Source: Saprospiraceae bacterium (GTDB taxonomy: Bacteria > Bacteroidota > Bacteroidia > Chitinophagales > Saprospiraceae). Taken from it: a DNA stretch of 64,000 nt. The position numbers and the translations under genes were made by a program. A model generated the notes under the pieces. It ran no database searches. It was not told the DNA's origin and was given only the letters and a program-made list of their open reading frames with translations. Positions 40,101-48,066 of the stretch are shown one piece after another. Numbering within the stretch: the first letter of the stretch is position 1; the number at the start of each line of letters is the position of its first letter. The DNA lies in contig JANWXM010000010.1 of the NCBI GenBank assembly GCA_025055285.1, positions 53,339 to 117,338 on the forward strand, read 5' to 3'.

Positions 40101-41699
40101 AATCCTACAGGCGGTACGGGCTCCTATACTTTCCTCTGGAGCAATGGCGAGACGACAAAAAGCCTTAGTGGGCTGTCGCCTGGAGTATATACTGTTACTG
40201 TTACGGATGAAAATGGCTGTACAACAGTACAATCGGTTACTGTCAATCCGTACGGATGCACTTTGAGTGCTCTGCCTGTAGCCACTCATGTACGATGCTT
40301 TGGCCAAAAAGACGGCGTCATTTCCGTGCAGCTAGGAGGCGGCACACCTCCTTACACCTATGCGTGGAGCACGGGCGAGAGCTCGCCCTCTATCCAAAAC
40401 TTGGGCCCAGGCAGCTATGCGGTTTCTATAGTAGATGCAAAGGGCTGTGCGCTAGTCGTCGAAGCAGCCATCGAGGAGCCCGAGCCGCTGGCCATAGAGG
40501 CTGAGGTGGCCCATCCGCTGTGTGCACACGAACCTACAGGTGCAATTCGGACGACAGCGTCCGGCGGTGTGGGAGCTTATACCTACACTTGGAGTACAGG
40601 GCATCAGGGCAGCGAGATTGAGGGCATTCCCGCTGGCACTTATGTGCTAGAGGTGAGCGATGCCAATGGGTGCACGGCAACGGCTGCATACACCCTCTCT
40701 GTGGCTGATGCTGAACCACCCGTTATTGTGGTGCAAAACACCACACTGGAGTTGGGCGCTGATGGAGTAGTGGCTGTGTCTTTAAGTGAATTGAAAGCTG
40801 TGGTTAGCGATAATTGTGCTGTAGACCGCGTAACGATTGAGCCAACGGTCTTCGATTGTTCCAATCAGGGCCGACAGAAAGTAACTGTTATGGCTTTTGA
40901 CAACAACGGCAATATTACTGTTTTAGAGGAGTTTGTGGATGTCGTAGACCGCACGGCACCGGTTGTATCCTGCCCGGCCGATATGAGGGCTTGCTGGTAT
41001 GATAATACTGTCCAGTATGCGGCACCGGTTGCTCAGGATAATTGCCTATCTGCTGGTGGCGTTTGGAATCTGGAGGAGGGCCTGCCGAGTGGGTCAGCAT
41101 TTCCGGTAGGAAAAACTACACAAACTTACACCTACACCGATGCGGCGGGTAACACGGGTCGCTGTTCGTTCAGCGTAACTATCACGCCACCTATTGAAGT
41201 GCCTGCTCCTGTGGTCACTCACGACGTTGGCACCCAGTTTATAGGAGCCATTGACATCTCGCCAGTTGGAGGCACGCCACCCTATCATTTCCGATGGACG
41301 AATGCCCAAGGCGATGTCGTGGGCACGAACGAAGACCTAAGAAACATTTCAGCAGGTCGTTACAGCGTTGAGATTCGCGATGCCGATGGCTGCGCAGTAA
41401 CCGTGCGCGATATTTCGGTAGATGATCTGGTGCGCGTACGCGAACCAGAGTGGATGCAAGGTCTCGTGTTGCGGCCCAACCCGACGAGTGGTATTGCCGA
41501 ATTAGTGCTATTGCAGCCTGCCCCTGCTGATGCGGAAGTTGCTCTTGTTGACGCTACGGGCCGCCTGATTTATGCCGAGCGCCTGAGCCATCAGCGTGTT
41601 TGGCGCCTAGATGCCACTCACCTACCGGAGGGCGTGTATTGGCTTCGTCTGCGTTCATCGCAGGGCATAGGTATCCGAAAGGTCGTGGTAGCACGTTAA
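37131..41699 (+). CDS. Giant T9SS cargo: thioredoxin-like N-terminus + SprB/PKD-like repeats + HYR-like domain + T9SS sorting domain
   Basis: Signal peptide at MKQRLLCCLIGSLLGFGPLLG; FFATWCGPCWNYH (CxxC); many YTYQWSNG..TxxxxNLxxGxYTVTVTDxxGC units; HYR-like DNCAVDRV...VVDRTAPVVSCPADM; C-terminal LRPNPTSGIAEL...LPEGVYWLRL. ORF track start 37029 precedes the signal peptide. Confidence 0.85.
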   Translation: MKQRLLCCLIGSLLGFGPLLGQLPNGSTAPNFTVVDINGNSHTLYTLLDQGKTVYIDFFATWCGPCWNYHNSHALHQIWEQYGPPGTNEAFVLMIEGDCNTNTACINNPPACNASTQGNWATGTPFPIADNCSVRAQYQVTYYPTIYMVCPADRKIYLVGQQPASGLWAARSAYCPPLAVNVTVTNVQHVRCYGTSTGSISITASGGSPPYTYQWSNGATTQNLTNIPAGVYTCTVTNAQGWTGTTGPITVEDPPAPLDLQIVQVTPVGCQGVLGSIEVASSGGWSNHVYAWSNGKTGTKVEGLTAGTYTCTVTDQRGCTKTVTQVMPPPTNPTVSIAPPGVITCAVPRIQLQGSASGGYSNSYSYQWTASGGGNIVSGANTPTPVVNAPGVYILQVTEEVTKCRGLATTIVTANTTLPDANAGPDTNVTCLVPKIKLQGTASTGSNFFYVWSTYGGGRIVSGDSTLTPLIDSGGYYVLRVTNTINGCVRRDTVYVAPKNLPPKVTISHGPINCTAPTVTLNTTTSASKPSFSWTGPNDFTSTEQSPTVSVVGVYALAVLDSATGCLRRDTTVVRIDTILPSVEATGGKFTCVVDSIVLNAETQSSRVVYAWTGPEDFESDASNPVVRVAGAYVLMVTDTVNGCISTDTAWVLYDTLPPAASATAPSALNCNTFQVTLDGTASAQGTHFNYLWTTPDGHIVSGDTTLQPVVDAAGTYVLLVTDNARGCTATASIQVIQRQPVIAEAEQYQAVSCSGGNDGSAVVQASGGSGEFSFLWSTGEETAQATNLAAGTYTVIVTDTEGCSAVASVTVHQPPALNLQVSATPQSAADVNDGSAIVQPSGGTGNYTYQWSNGETTPTIANLAPGIYTVVVTDENGCTASQSVVVNAFDCTLDAVATYTNVTCFGARDGTARILVSGANEPVRYTWSHGANTAEVSQLSPGTYTVQVLDNANCADVLQITITQPERLIANASATGETFVGGKDGTAVANPTGGTGSYTFLWSNGETTKSLSGLSPGVYTVTVTDENGCTTVQSVTVNPYGCTLSALPVATHVRCFGQKDGVISVQLGGGTPPYTYAWSTGESSPSIQNLGPGSYAVSIVDAKGCALVVEAAIEEPEPLAIEAEVAHPLCAHEPTGAIRTTASGGVGAYTYTWSTGHQGSEIEGIPAGTYVLEVSDANGCTATAAYTLSVADAEPPVIVVQNTTLELGADGVVAVSLSELKAVVSDNCAVDRVTIEPTVFDCSNQGRQKVTVMAFDNNGNITVLEEFVDVVDRTAPVVSCPADMRACWYDNTVQYAAPVAQDNCLSAGGVWNLEEGLPSGSAFPVGKTTQTYTYTDAAGNTGRCSFSVTITPPIEVPAPVVTHDVGTQFIGAIDISPVGGTPPYHFRWTNAQGDVVGTNEDLRNISAGRYSVEIRDADGCAVTVRDISVDDLVRVREPEWMQGLVLRPNPTSGIAELVLLQPAPADAEVALVDATGRLIYAERLSHQRVWRLDATHLPEGVYWLRLRSSQGIGIRKVVVAR

Positions 41700-41718
41700 G
41701 CGCTTTGCACCCTCGAAA

Positions 41719-41768
41719 AAATTAGAGACCTTGCGGCCACTGACGGCTTTGCGAGGTCTCTAATTTTA
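41719..41768 (+). terminator. Intrinsic terminator of the giant T9SS gene
   Basis: aaattagagacct ... aggtctctaattt, 13-bp perfect stem followed by T-rich tract; A-tract on the other side. Confidence 0.8.
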
Positions 41769-42086
41769 TACCTGATCTCACGCAGACGACCTAGAACGCC
41801 GTTTGCCAAAGGTTGCACCGCTCTGACCATTCTGTAATTGTCCGATTTATCAAGTAGAACAGCGCAAGACTACCTCACCATCTGATTTACCATCTCAACA
41901 AACAGCACATCGCGAAGGAATGCCCACGGCAAGTGGAGGGTTTGTTAGTAAAAGGGAGCATCTGAGGGTAGACGCTTCAACCAATCAGCTTAGACGCTGA
42001 TAAGACGCTCTACTCCAAGGGTGCGTGACGTCAGTTTGCAGATAAGTTGCTCCTTCTTGTTCTTGTTTAAGAGCTCGTAAGGTTTG

Positions 42087-45000
42087 CTAGCGATTGTTCC
42101 CGCCACCTGAGCCTGAGGAAGTGCGCTGTTTTCGGATTTCTTCTTGAAGCCGCTGCAATTCAGCTTGAGCGCGTTGGATTTCGGCTTGTAGCGCTTGAAG
42201 TTGTTGCTGAGCGCGTTCGATTTCTTGTTGTTTTTGAACGAGCTCCTGTTGTTTCTGGCCGATTTTCTGTTGCTCTTCGCGAATTTTCTCGCCTACCTCA
42301 GCGCGAATGCGAGCGATTTCGGCTGCGCTCTCTTGGCGGGCAGTTTGCACAGCTTGGGCGGCCTCTTTTTGAGCAGTAGCGGCTTCTTCTGCAGCGCGTT
42401 TGCGGGCCTCCTCGACCTCTGCGGCGTACTGCCTGCGTTTGTTTTCTGCTTCTTTGCGGGCGTTGGCAACCTCTTGAGCAGCTTGATTTCGGGCTTCTTC
42501 CATTTCGCGACGCGCGCGCTCTTGGGCCTCGCTCACCTCTCGGGCAAGGGCAGTTTTGCGCTCTTCGGCCTCGCGCCTAGCTTGAGTAATAGCCTCCAAG
42601 GCTTGCTGCTTAGCCATTGCTACTTCGCGAGCCGTTTGTTCTCTCGTTTTGGCTACTTCTGTTGCGGCTTCTTCTCTCGCCTCAGCAATGGCTTCGGCAC
42701 TTTCTTGACGGGCGCGAGCGGCATTTTCTCGAGCAGCTTTGATTTCTTCTGCAGCCTGTTGATTGGCGGCTGCAATTTCTTGCGCCGCACGCTCGCGAGC
42801 GGCAGCGAGTTCGGCAGCTAGGCGCTGGCGCTCTTCTGCCGCGCGCTCGCGAGCGAGGCGGATGCTATCGGCCTCTGCACCGCGAATAGCTGCAATGATT
42901 TGAGCACTCTGACGCCTGGCTTCAGCAATAGCATTGGCTGATTCTTCTTGCGCACGCACAGCAGCTTCTCGGGCTGCAGCAATCTCTTGAGCAGCACGTT
43001 CGCGAGCAGCAGCAATCTCAGCAGCAGCCCGCTCTCGAGCAGCTTGAACCTCTTGGGCTGTGGCCTGGCTCATCTCTTGCTGCTTGCGGCGCGCTTCAGC
43101 AATAGCTGCGGCGGCTTCTTGTTGAATTTGTTGAATTCTCTGCTCGGCAATCTGCTTTGAGGCATTGATCTCTTCGGCGTATTTGCGCTGCGCCTCTTGT
43201 GCGCTCAAGTTAGCACCCTGCACACGCGCTAGGGCCTCTTCCTGCGCCTTTGCAATTTCTTGAGCAGCGCGTTCGCGGGCGCGCTGAACTTCTTCTGCGC
43301 TCTCCTGCTTTATTCGGGCCTCTTTTTCCTTGATAGCGATCAAAACTTTGTTGGTCTCTTCTTGGATTTTGGCAATTTCTTCGGCAGCGCGTTGACGGGC
43401 CAACTGCACAGCAGCAATTATGGAGTCGCGCTGCTGCTGAGCGCGTCTTTGAGCTTCTGCTATTGCGCGATTGGCCTCCTCCTGAATCTGCTGGACACTT
43501 TGAGCCGCTCGCTGGCGATTCTCGGCTACCTCCTTGGCAATGTTTGCTTTCTCTAACTCCGCTTGTTCGCGATGTAGCTGAACTTCGCGGCGAATGCGCT
43601 CAATCTCGTCGGCCGCTCGTTTTTTAGCTTCAGCCACCTCAAGAGCAAGCGCTTCTTTCTGTTTAGCAGTGCTTTCGCGCAAGTCAGCGAGCTCAGAGGC
43701 GCTGTTTTGTTCCAAAAGAGCTTTCTCCTGAGCTGCTTTGCGGCGCGCTTCAGACACTTCGTTGGCAATGCGTTGTTTCTCTAATACGGCGTTTTCTCGC
43801 ACTCGGGCCACTTCATTAGCAGATTCTTCGCGGACTTTGAGGATCTCATCGGCTGCTGCGCGTTTAGCTTCCTGGAGGTCTAAAATCGTCTTTTCCTTTT
43901 CCTGTTGAATGCGTTGGCGGGCTTCTGCAATAACGCGAGTATTCTCCTCTCGGATACGGCGCAGCTCTTCCTCAGCGTTCGCACGAGCCGTCGTGATCTC
44001 ATCGTTGTATTGAAGTTTTGATTGTTCGAGGCGCTCTTTGATTCGAGCAATTTCAGCGGCGGCATTCTCGCGCGCTTTTTGGACTTCTTCGGCAGCAGCA
44101 AGTCGAGCCTTTTGGATTTCTTCAGCAGCTTTTCGGCGTTCTTCCTCTACGTTCAAAAGTAGGCGCGCCGTAATGGAATCGGCCCGCTGTCGGCTTTCTG
44201 CAATGGCTGCTTGCGCTTCTGCTCGGGCGCGTTCGATTTCCGCTAAGCTGTTTTTGCGCGCTTCGAGCACTTCGTTGGCATATTCTAATTTTTTCTGATT
44301 TGCCGCTTCGCGTGCAGCTGCTACCTCTTGCTGGAGCTGGAGCTTGATGGCTTCGGCGCGATCGCGCTCTGCCTTTATCTCTGCCCGCACGGCTTCCTTC
44401 GTTTTCTCTAAGTCGCGTCTTAAGCTAACCAATTCTTCGTCGCTAACAGGCGCATTCGACGAGGTCGGTCGAGTACCTATAGGGACATTCCCTACCGAAG
44501 ATTTATCAGCACTTTTGTCGGCACTACCTTGAGCCGTAGAGCTAACCTTTCGCTCGACCTCTGCGCCAGGAGTATTTTTTACGGCGTTTTCCTCTAGAGC
44601 GTTGTGAAAGCAAACGCATAAGTTACGAAATTCACTCTGCCGATTGGGATTTACAGTGAACTTGTATTTCTGGCGTTCTACGAAGTTGATGAAGTGGATG
44701 TCTGTGATGGTGGTACTGGCCAACCAGCGCACTGCTTCCAAATCTAGACGAAGGTTATTGCGATGGGTAGGGACGTTACCGCCGACAACTTCGCCCAGCG
44801 AAATGAACTTGTACACTCGTTCTTTTCCGGTGAAATCTACGAAGACAACTTGGTCATCTTGATTCAGTTCTGTACCACCAATTGAAGTGACCCGGGCATA
44901 AATGCCCTTCTCATCGGTAAAAAAAGCGATACTATAGTTGTAACTGCCTCGCACTATCACTGTCACATTGTCGGTTCGGACTATTTGAACACCCGAAACT

Positions 45001-45116
45001 TTTTTGTTCTCCTTGATAAGCATTGAGCAATCCTGAGCGGGTGCATAGGCTGAGAGAGCACCTAATGCAGCGATTAGGACGAGGCTGCGAGAGGGAGTAA
45101 AAGTAAAAAGTGCCAT
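42087..45116 (-). CDS. Secreted ~1009-aa coiled-coil protein with hendecad/heptad repeats
   Basis: Signal peptide (SLVLIAALGALSAYAPAQ), ~200-aa globular N-terminus, then >700 residues of A/E/R/Q-rich helix (ARERAAQEIAA-type units), C-terminal heptads (IREEQQK IGQKQQE LVQKQQE ...). Confidence 0.85.
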   Translation of the reverse strand: MALFTFTPSRSLVLIAALGALSAYAPAQDCSMLIKENKKVSGVQIVRTDNVTVIVRGSYNYSIAFFTDEKGIYARVTSIGGTELNQDDQVVFVDFTGKERVYKFISLGEVVGGNVPTHRNNLRLDLEAVRWLASTTITDIHFINFVERQKYKFTVNPNRQSEFRNLCVCFHNALEENAVKNTPGAEVERKVSSTAQGSADKSADKSSVGNVPIGTRPTSSNAPVSDEELVSLRRDLEKTKEAVRAEIKAERDRAEAIKLQLQQEVAAAREAANQKKLEYANEVLEARKNSLAEIERARAEAQAAIAESRQRADSITARLLLNVEEERRKAAEEIQKARLAAAEEVQKARENAAAEIARIKERLEQSKLQYNDEITTARANAEEELRRIREENTRVIAEARQRIQQEKEKTILDLQEAKRAAADEILKVREESANEVARVRENAVLEKQRIANEVSEARRKAAQEKALLEQNSASELADLRESTAKQKEALALEVAEAKKRAADEIERIRREVQLHREQAELEKANIAKEVAENRQRAAQSVQQIQEEANRAIAEAQRRAQQQRDSIIAAVQLARQRAAEEIAKIQEETNKVLIAIKEKEARIKQESAEEVQRARERAAQEIAKAQEEALARVQGANLSAQEAQRKYAEEINASKQIAEQRIQQIQQEAAAAIAEARRKQQEMSQATAQEVQAARERAAAEIAAARERAAQEIAAAREAAVRAQEESANAIAEARRQSAQIIAAIRGAEADSIRLARERAAEERQRLAAELAAARERAAQEIAAANQQAAEEIKAARENAARARQESAEAIAEAREEAATEVAKTREQTAREVAMAKQQALEAITQARREAEERKTALAREVSEAQERARREMEEARNQAAQEVANARKEAENKRRQYAAEVEEARKRAAEEAATAQKEAAQAVQTARQESAAEIARIRAEVGEKIREEQQKIGQKQQELVQKQQEIERAQQQLQALQAEIQRAQAELQRLQEEIRKQRTSSGSGGGNNR

Positions 45117-45396
45117 AAGTAATGCTTGTGATAGTTAAGAAAACGGTTTGAGCAAGGCGCTATTTCGATGAAAGGATTTTTAACGCATGTGAGCGTTGGA
45201 AAGCAAGTGAGCAGATGAGTTTGTGCTGCGGAAGAAAGTTTCCGGCAGCAGCCTGTCAAGAAGGAGCGAGCATTCCTTTCTGTCTCGAAGCAGCCCAGTT
45301 GGCTTACTTTCTTCGCATACCAGAGGACAGCATGCATCTACTGCCATCTTTCTTTAAAGCGCTAAAAGTACTGAAAAAGTTTTCTTTTGATGGAAA

Positions 45397-46773
45397 TCAT
45401 AGAAATAATGAACTGCGGATTTCGTCTACCTTGCTTACTAATTCCAACCTTATAGAAAATTTATTCATGCTCAGGCCTTTTGCATTTAGGCGTGGAATAT
45501 ACATTTGGCGAAAGCCGAGGCGTGCAGCTTCGGCAATGCGTTGTTCGATGCGGCTGACGGCGCGAATTTCGCCACTAAGTCCTACTTCACCAGCGAAGCA
45601 GACGTCGGACGGGATGCTAATGTCGAGTAGAGAGGAGATTAGCGCTGCAATAACGGCTAGGTCGAGCGCGGGGTCGTCGACGCGGATGCCACCCGCTAGA
45701 TTGAGAAAGACGTCGCTCGTGCTAAAGAAGTAGTCACATCGCTTTTCAAGAACAGCTAAGAGCATTTGCAAGCGACGCATGTCAAAACCCGTGGCCGAGC
45801 GCTGAGGAGTGCCGTAGACAGAGCGGCTGACTAACGCCTGAGTTTCAATGAGCAAGGGCCTAAGCCCTTCGACAGTAGCGGCGACAGCACAACCACTAAG
45901 GCTTTCTTCACGCTGGCTTAGAAGCAATTCAGACGGATTGCTCACTTGCCTTAGACCGTCAGACCGCATTTCATAAATACCCAGTTCGTCAGTACTGCCA
46001 AAACGGTTCTTTAAAGTGCGCAATAAGCGATAAGTGTAGTGGCGGTCGCCTTCGAACTGCAGGACGCAGTCTACAATATGTTCTAGCAGTTTAGGGCCAG
46101 CAAGGTCGCCTTCTTTATTGATGTGGCCGATGAGAAAGACGGCTATGCCCGTGTCTTTTGCAAAGCGAAGAAATTCGGCGGCGCATTCGCGCACTTGAGC
46201 GACGCCTCCAGGAGCACTTTCCACGTAAGGACTGCTCATCGTTTGAATAGAATCTACGATGAGCAGCTGAGGGCGCAGTTGGTTGGCTTGTTGGAAGATT
46301 TTGGCGGTATTTGTTTCCGTTAGTACGTAGCAGTCGGCCTGGCCACTGGGTAGGCGGTCTGCGCGCATCTTGATTTGCTCTTCACTTTCTTCTCCGCTGA
46401 TATAGAGTACTTTGGCTGGTATTTGCAGGGCTACTTGCAGCAGCAGCGTGCTTTTTCCAATGCCAGGTTGACCCCCAACGAGCACGACCGACCCGGGTAC
46501 GATGCCACCGCCCAGCACGCGGTTGAGTTCTTCGTCGGGCGTACGCAGGCGCTGAATTGTACCTGTTCGGATGGCTGGTAATGGTGTAGCTTGGGCAGCG
46601 AGCCGAGCTGTTTCAGCGCTCCAGGTGCGGCGCTTCTCTTCAGGAAAGGTCTCGCCAAGAGCAATTTCCTCCCGGTACGTGTTCCAAGCACCACATTGAG
46701 GGCATTTGCCCATCCATTTAGGTGAAGTGGCTCCGCACTGGGTGCACAGAAACACAGTTTTTGTCTTTGCCAT
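45397..46773 (-). CDS. radA: DNA repair protein RadA
   Basis: CTQCGATSPKWMGKCPQCGAWNT zinc finger, GGQPGIGKSTLLLQ Walker A, KNRFGSTDELGIYEM (KNRFG motif). Start at MAKTKTVF. Confidence 0.95.
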   Translation of the reverse strand: MAKTKTVFLCTQCGATSPKWMGKCPQCGAWNTYREEIALGETFPEEKRRTWSAETARLAAQATPLPAIRTGTIQRLRTPDEELNRVLGGGIVPGSVVLVGGQPGIGKSTLLLQVALQIPAKVLYISGEESEEQIKMRADRLPSGQADCYVLTETNTAKIFQQANQLRPQLLIVDSIQTMSSPYVESAPGGVAQVRECAAEFLRFAKDTGIAVFLIGHINKEGDLAGPKLLEHIVDCVLQFEGDRHYTYRLLRTLKNRFGSTDELGIYEMRSDGLRQVSNPSELLLSQREESLSGCAVAATVEGLRPLLIETQALVSRSVYGTPQRSATGFDMRRLQMLLAVLEKRCDYFFSTSDVFLNLAGGIRVDDPALDLAVIAALISSLLDISIPSDVCFAGEVGLSGEIRAVSRIEQRIAEAARLGFRQMYIPRLNAKGLSMNKFSIRLELVSKVDEIRSSLFL

Positions 46774-46777
46774 AGCA

Positions 46778-47575
46778 TTAGTTGGAGGGTCCTTCAGCAC
46801 AGGTAACGGGAGGGCCCAGCCATCGATCTAGGGCCTGTTGATACAGTTCAAAGGTGCGCAAGTTATGGTGTGTGCCGCCCGTAATGAGGACAAACTCATC
46901 TCGATCTTTTAGGCAAGCGCGCAGACGTCCGGCACTGCTAAGAGGCACGATGCGGTCGTGAGTGCCGTGAAGAATGAGCACGGGTATTAAACATCGACAC
47001 AAATAGCGGTCATTGGGCAAAAGAATGGTAGACCGAAAGGAGGCTTGGTAACGACCCAAATGAGCAGCCAATAGGCCAGCAAAACTATCGAAGGGGGTTT
47101 CCAAGAGAAGTCGATGTGCACTCACATGTGCAGCTAGATAACACGCTGGCGCAGAGCCTAATGAGCGACCATAGATCACAAGTTGCCCGCCCCGGTGGCG
47201 TTGAGAAGTCCATTCGTATACCAAGCGCGCATCTTCGTAGAGAGCGTGTTCACTAGGCGTTCCCGTGCTTTTGCCGTAGCCTCGATAATCCGGAATAACG
47301 AAATCGTAGCCGCGTCGAGTGAAGTCGATGTGTATAAAGCCCCAGCGCTGTAGGTTGCCGCGATTGCCGTGGAAATACAAGAGGGTGCCCCGGCGCTGTG
47401 TGCAGGGCGTAGGGAAATAAAGCACGTTGAGGCGCGTGCCGTCGGGCGTGTTTAGGAAGAATTCTTCGAAAGAGGCATCACCGAAAGCAAAGCGATAATT
47501 ATCAGGCAAAGAGCGCGGTCGAAACAACGCTTTTTGCTCGAGATATCTGCTAACAGGCTGAAATAAGGAGAGCAT
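46778..47575 (-). CDS. Alpha/beta hydrolase (BEM46/YqiA-like)
   Basis: LYFHGNRGNLQRWGF, VIPDYRGYGKSTGTP, YGRSLGSAPACYLA, LILHGTHDRIVPL. Confidence 0.88.
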   Translation of the reverse strand: MLSLFQPVSRYLEQKALFRPRSLPDNYRFAFGDASFEEFFLNTPDGTRLNVLYFPTPCTQRRGTLLYFHGNRGNLQRWGFIHIDFTRRGYDFVIPDYRGYGKSTGTPSEHALYEDARLVYEWTSQRHRGGQLVIYGRSLGSAPACYLAAHVSAHRLLLETPFDSFAGLLAAHLGRYQASFRSTILLPNDRYLCRCLIPVLILHGTHDRIVPLSSAGRLRACLKDRDEFVLITGGTHHNLRTFELYQQALDRWLGPPVTCAEGPSN

Positions 47576-47593
47576 AAGGAAGTGGAAGCAGGG

Positions 47594-47944
47594 TTAGTCT
47601 TGAAGCTTGGGATTTTGAGCATGGCGAAGGGCATCGCGGCGCGTCTTTTTTTCTAAGTTTTTCTGTAGGGCAGTTGACAAATCTACTCCTGTTTGATTCG
47701 CTAGGCAGAGGAGCACAAAGAGCACGTCGGCCATTTCATCTGCTAAGTCTTGCTGGGCAGTAGCTGCTTGTTCAGCCGTTTTGAACGACTGGTCGCCGTA
47801 GAGGCGTGCCATGAGGCGGGCGACTTCCCCTACCTCCTCCATGAGAATTGCGGTGTTTGTGAGTTCGGAAAAGTAGCGCACGCCAATGGTGCGAATCCAT
47901 TCATCTACTGCCTGCTGAGCTTGTGTAATCGTCATGGCCGGCAA
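47594..47944 (-). CDS. MazG-like nucleotide pyrophosphohydrolase
   Basis: LMEEVGEVARLMARLYG ... DLADEMADVLFVLLCLANQTGVDL (EExxE...ExxD). Confidence 0.88.
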   Translation of the reverse strand: MPAMTITQAQQAVDEWIRTIGVRYFSELTNTAILMEEVGEVARLMARLYGDQSFKTAEQAATAQQDLADEMADVLFVLLCLANQTGVDLSTALQKNLEKKTRRDALRHAQNPKLQD

Positions 47945-48066
47945 ATTTTGGTATTATTCTTGACTTATTGCGAAAGGTACTTCCGTTAAGCGACTTATTT
48001 TACTGAAAATCAGCTATTGTGTTCTATTGCCCTACTTTGGCCCAAAATCGAGAAATTTGCAGGATT

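Noticed and set aside
37680-40700. Repeated DNA in the giant T9SS gene considered as a CRISPR or VNTR
   Set aside because: Repeats are in-frame, protein-level SprB/PKD-like domains with strong nucleotide divergence and no spacer pattern.
42195-44532. Several plus-strand ORFs (e.g. 42195..42821, 43260..43556, 44038..44298) opposite the coiled-coil gene
   Set aside because: Low-complexity Leu/Phe/Ser-rich shadows of the A/E/R/Q-rich repeat; no start signals or recognisable domains.
45215-45733. Plus-strand 172-aa ORF antisense to radA
   Set aside because: Overlaps the conserved C-terminal part of radA; no independent support.
46771-46800. 23-nt overlap of radA with the upstream hydrolase gene
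   Set aside because: Artefact of the ORF-track start; radA most likely starts at 46773 (MAKTKTVF), removing the overlap.
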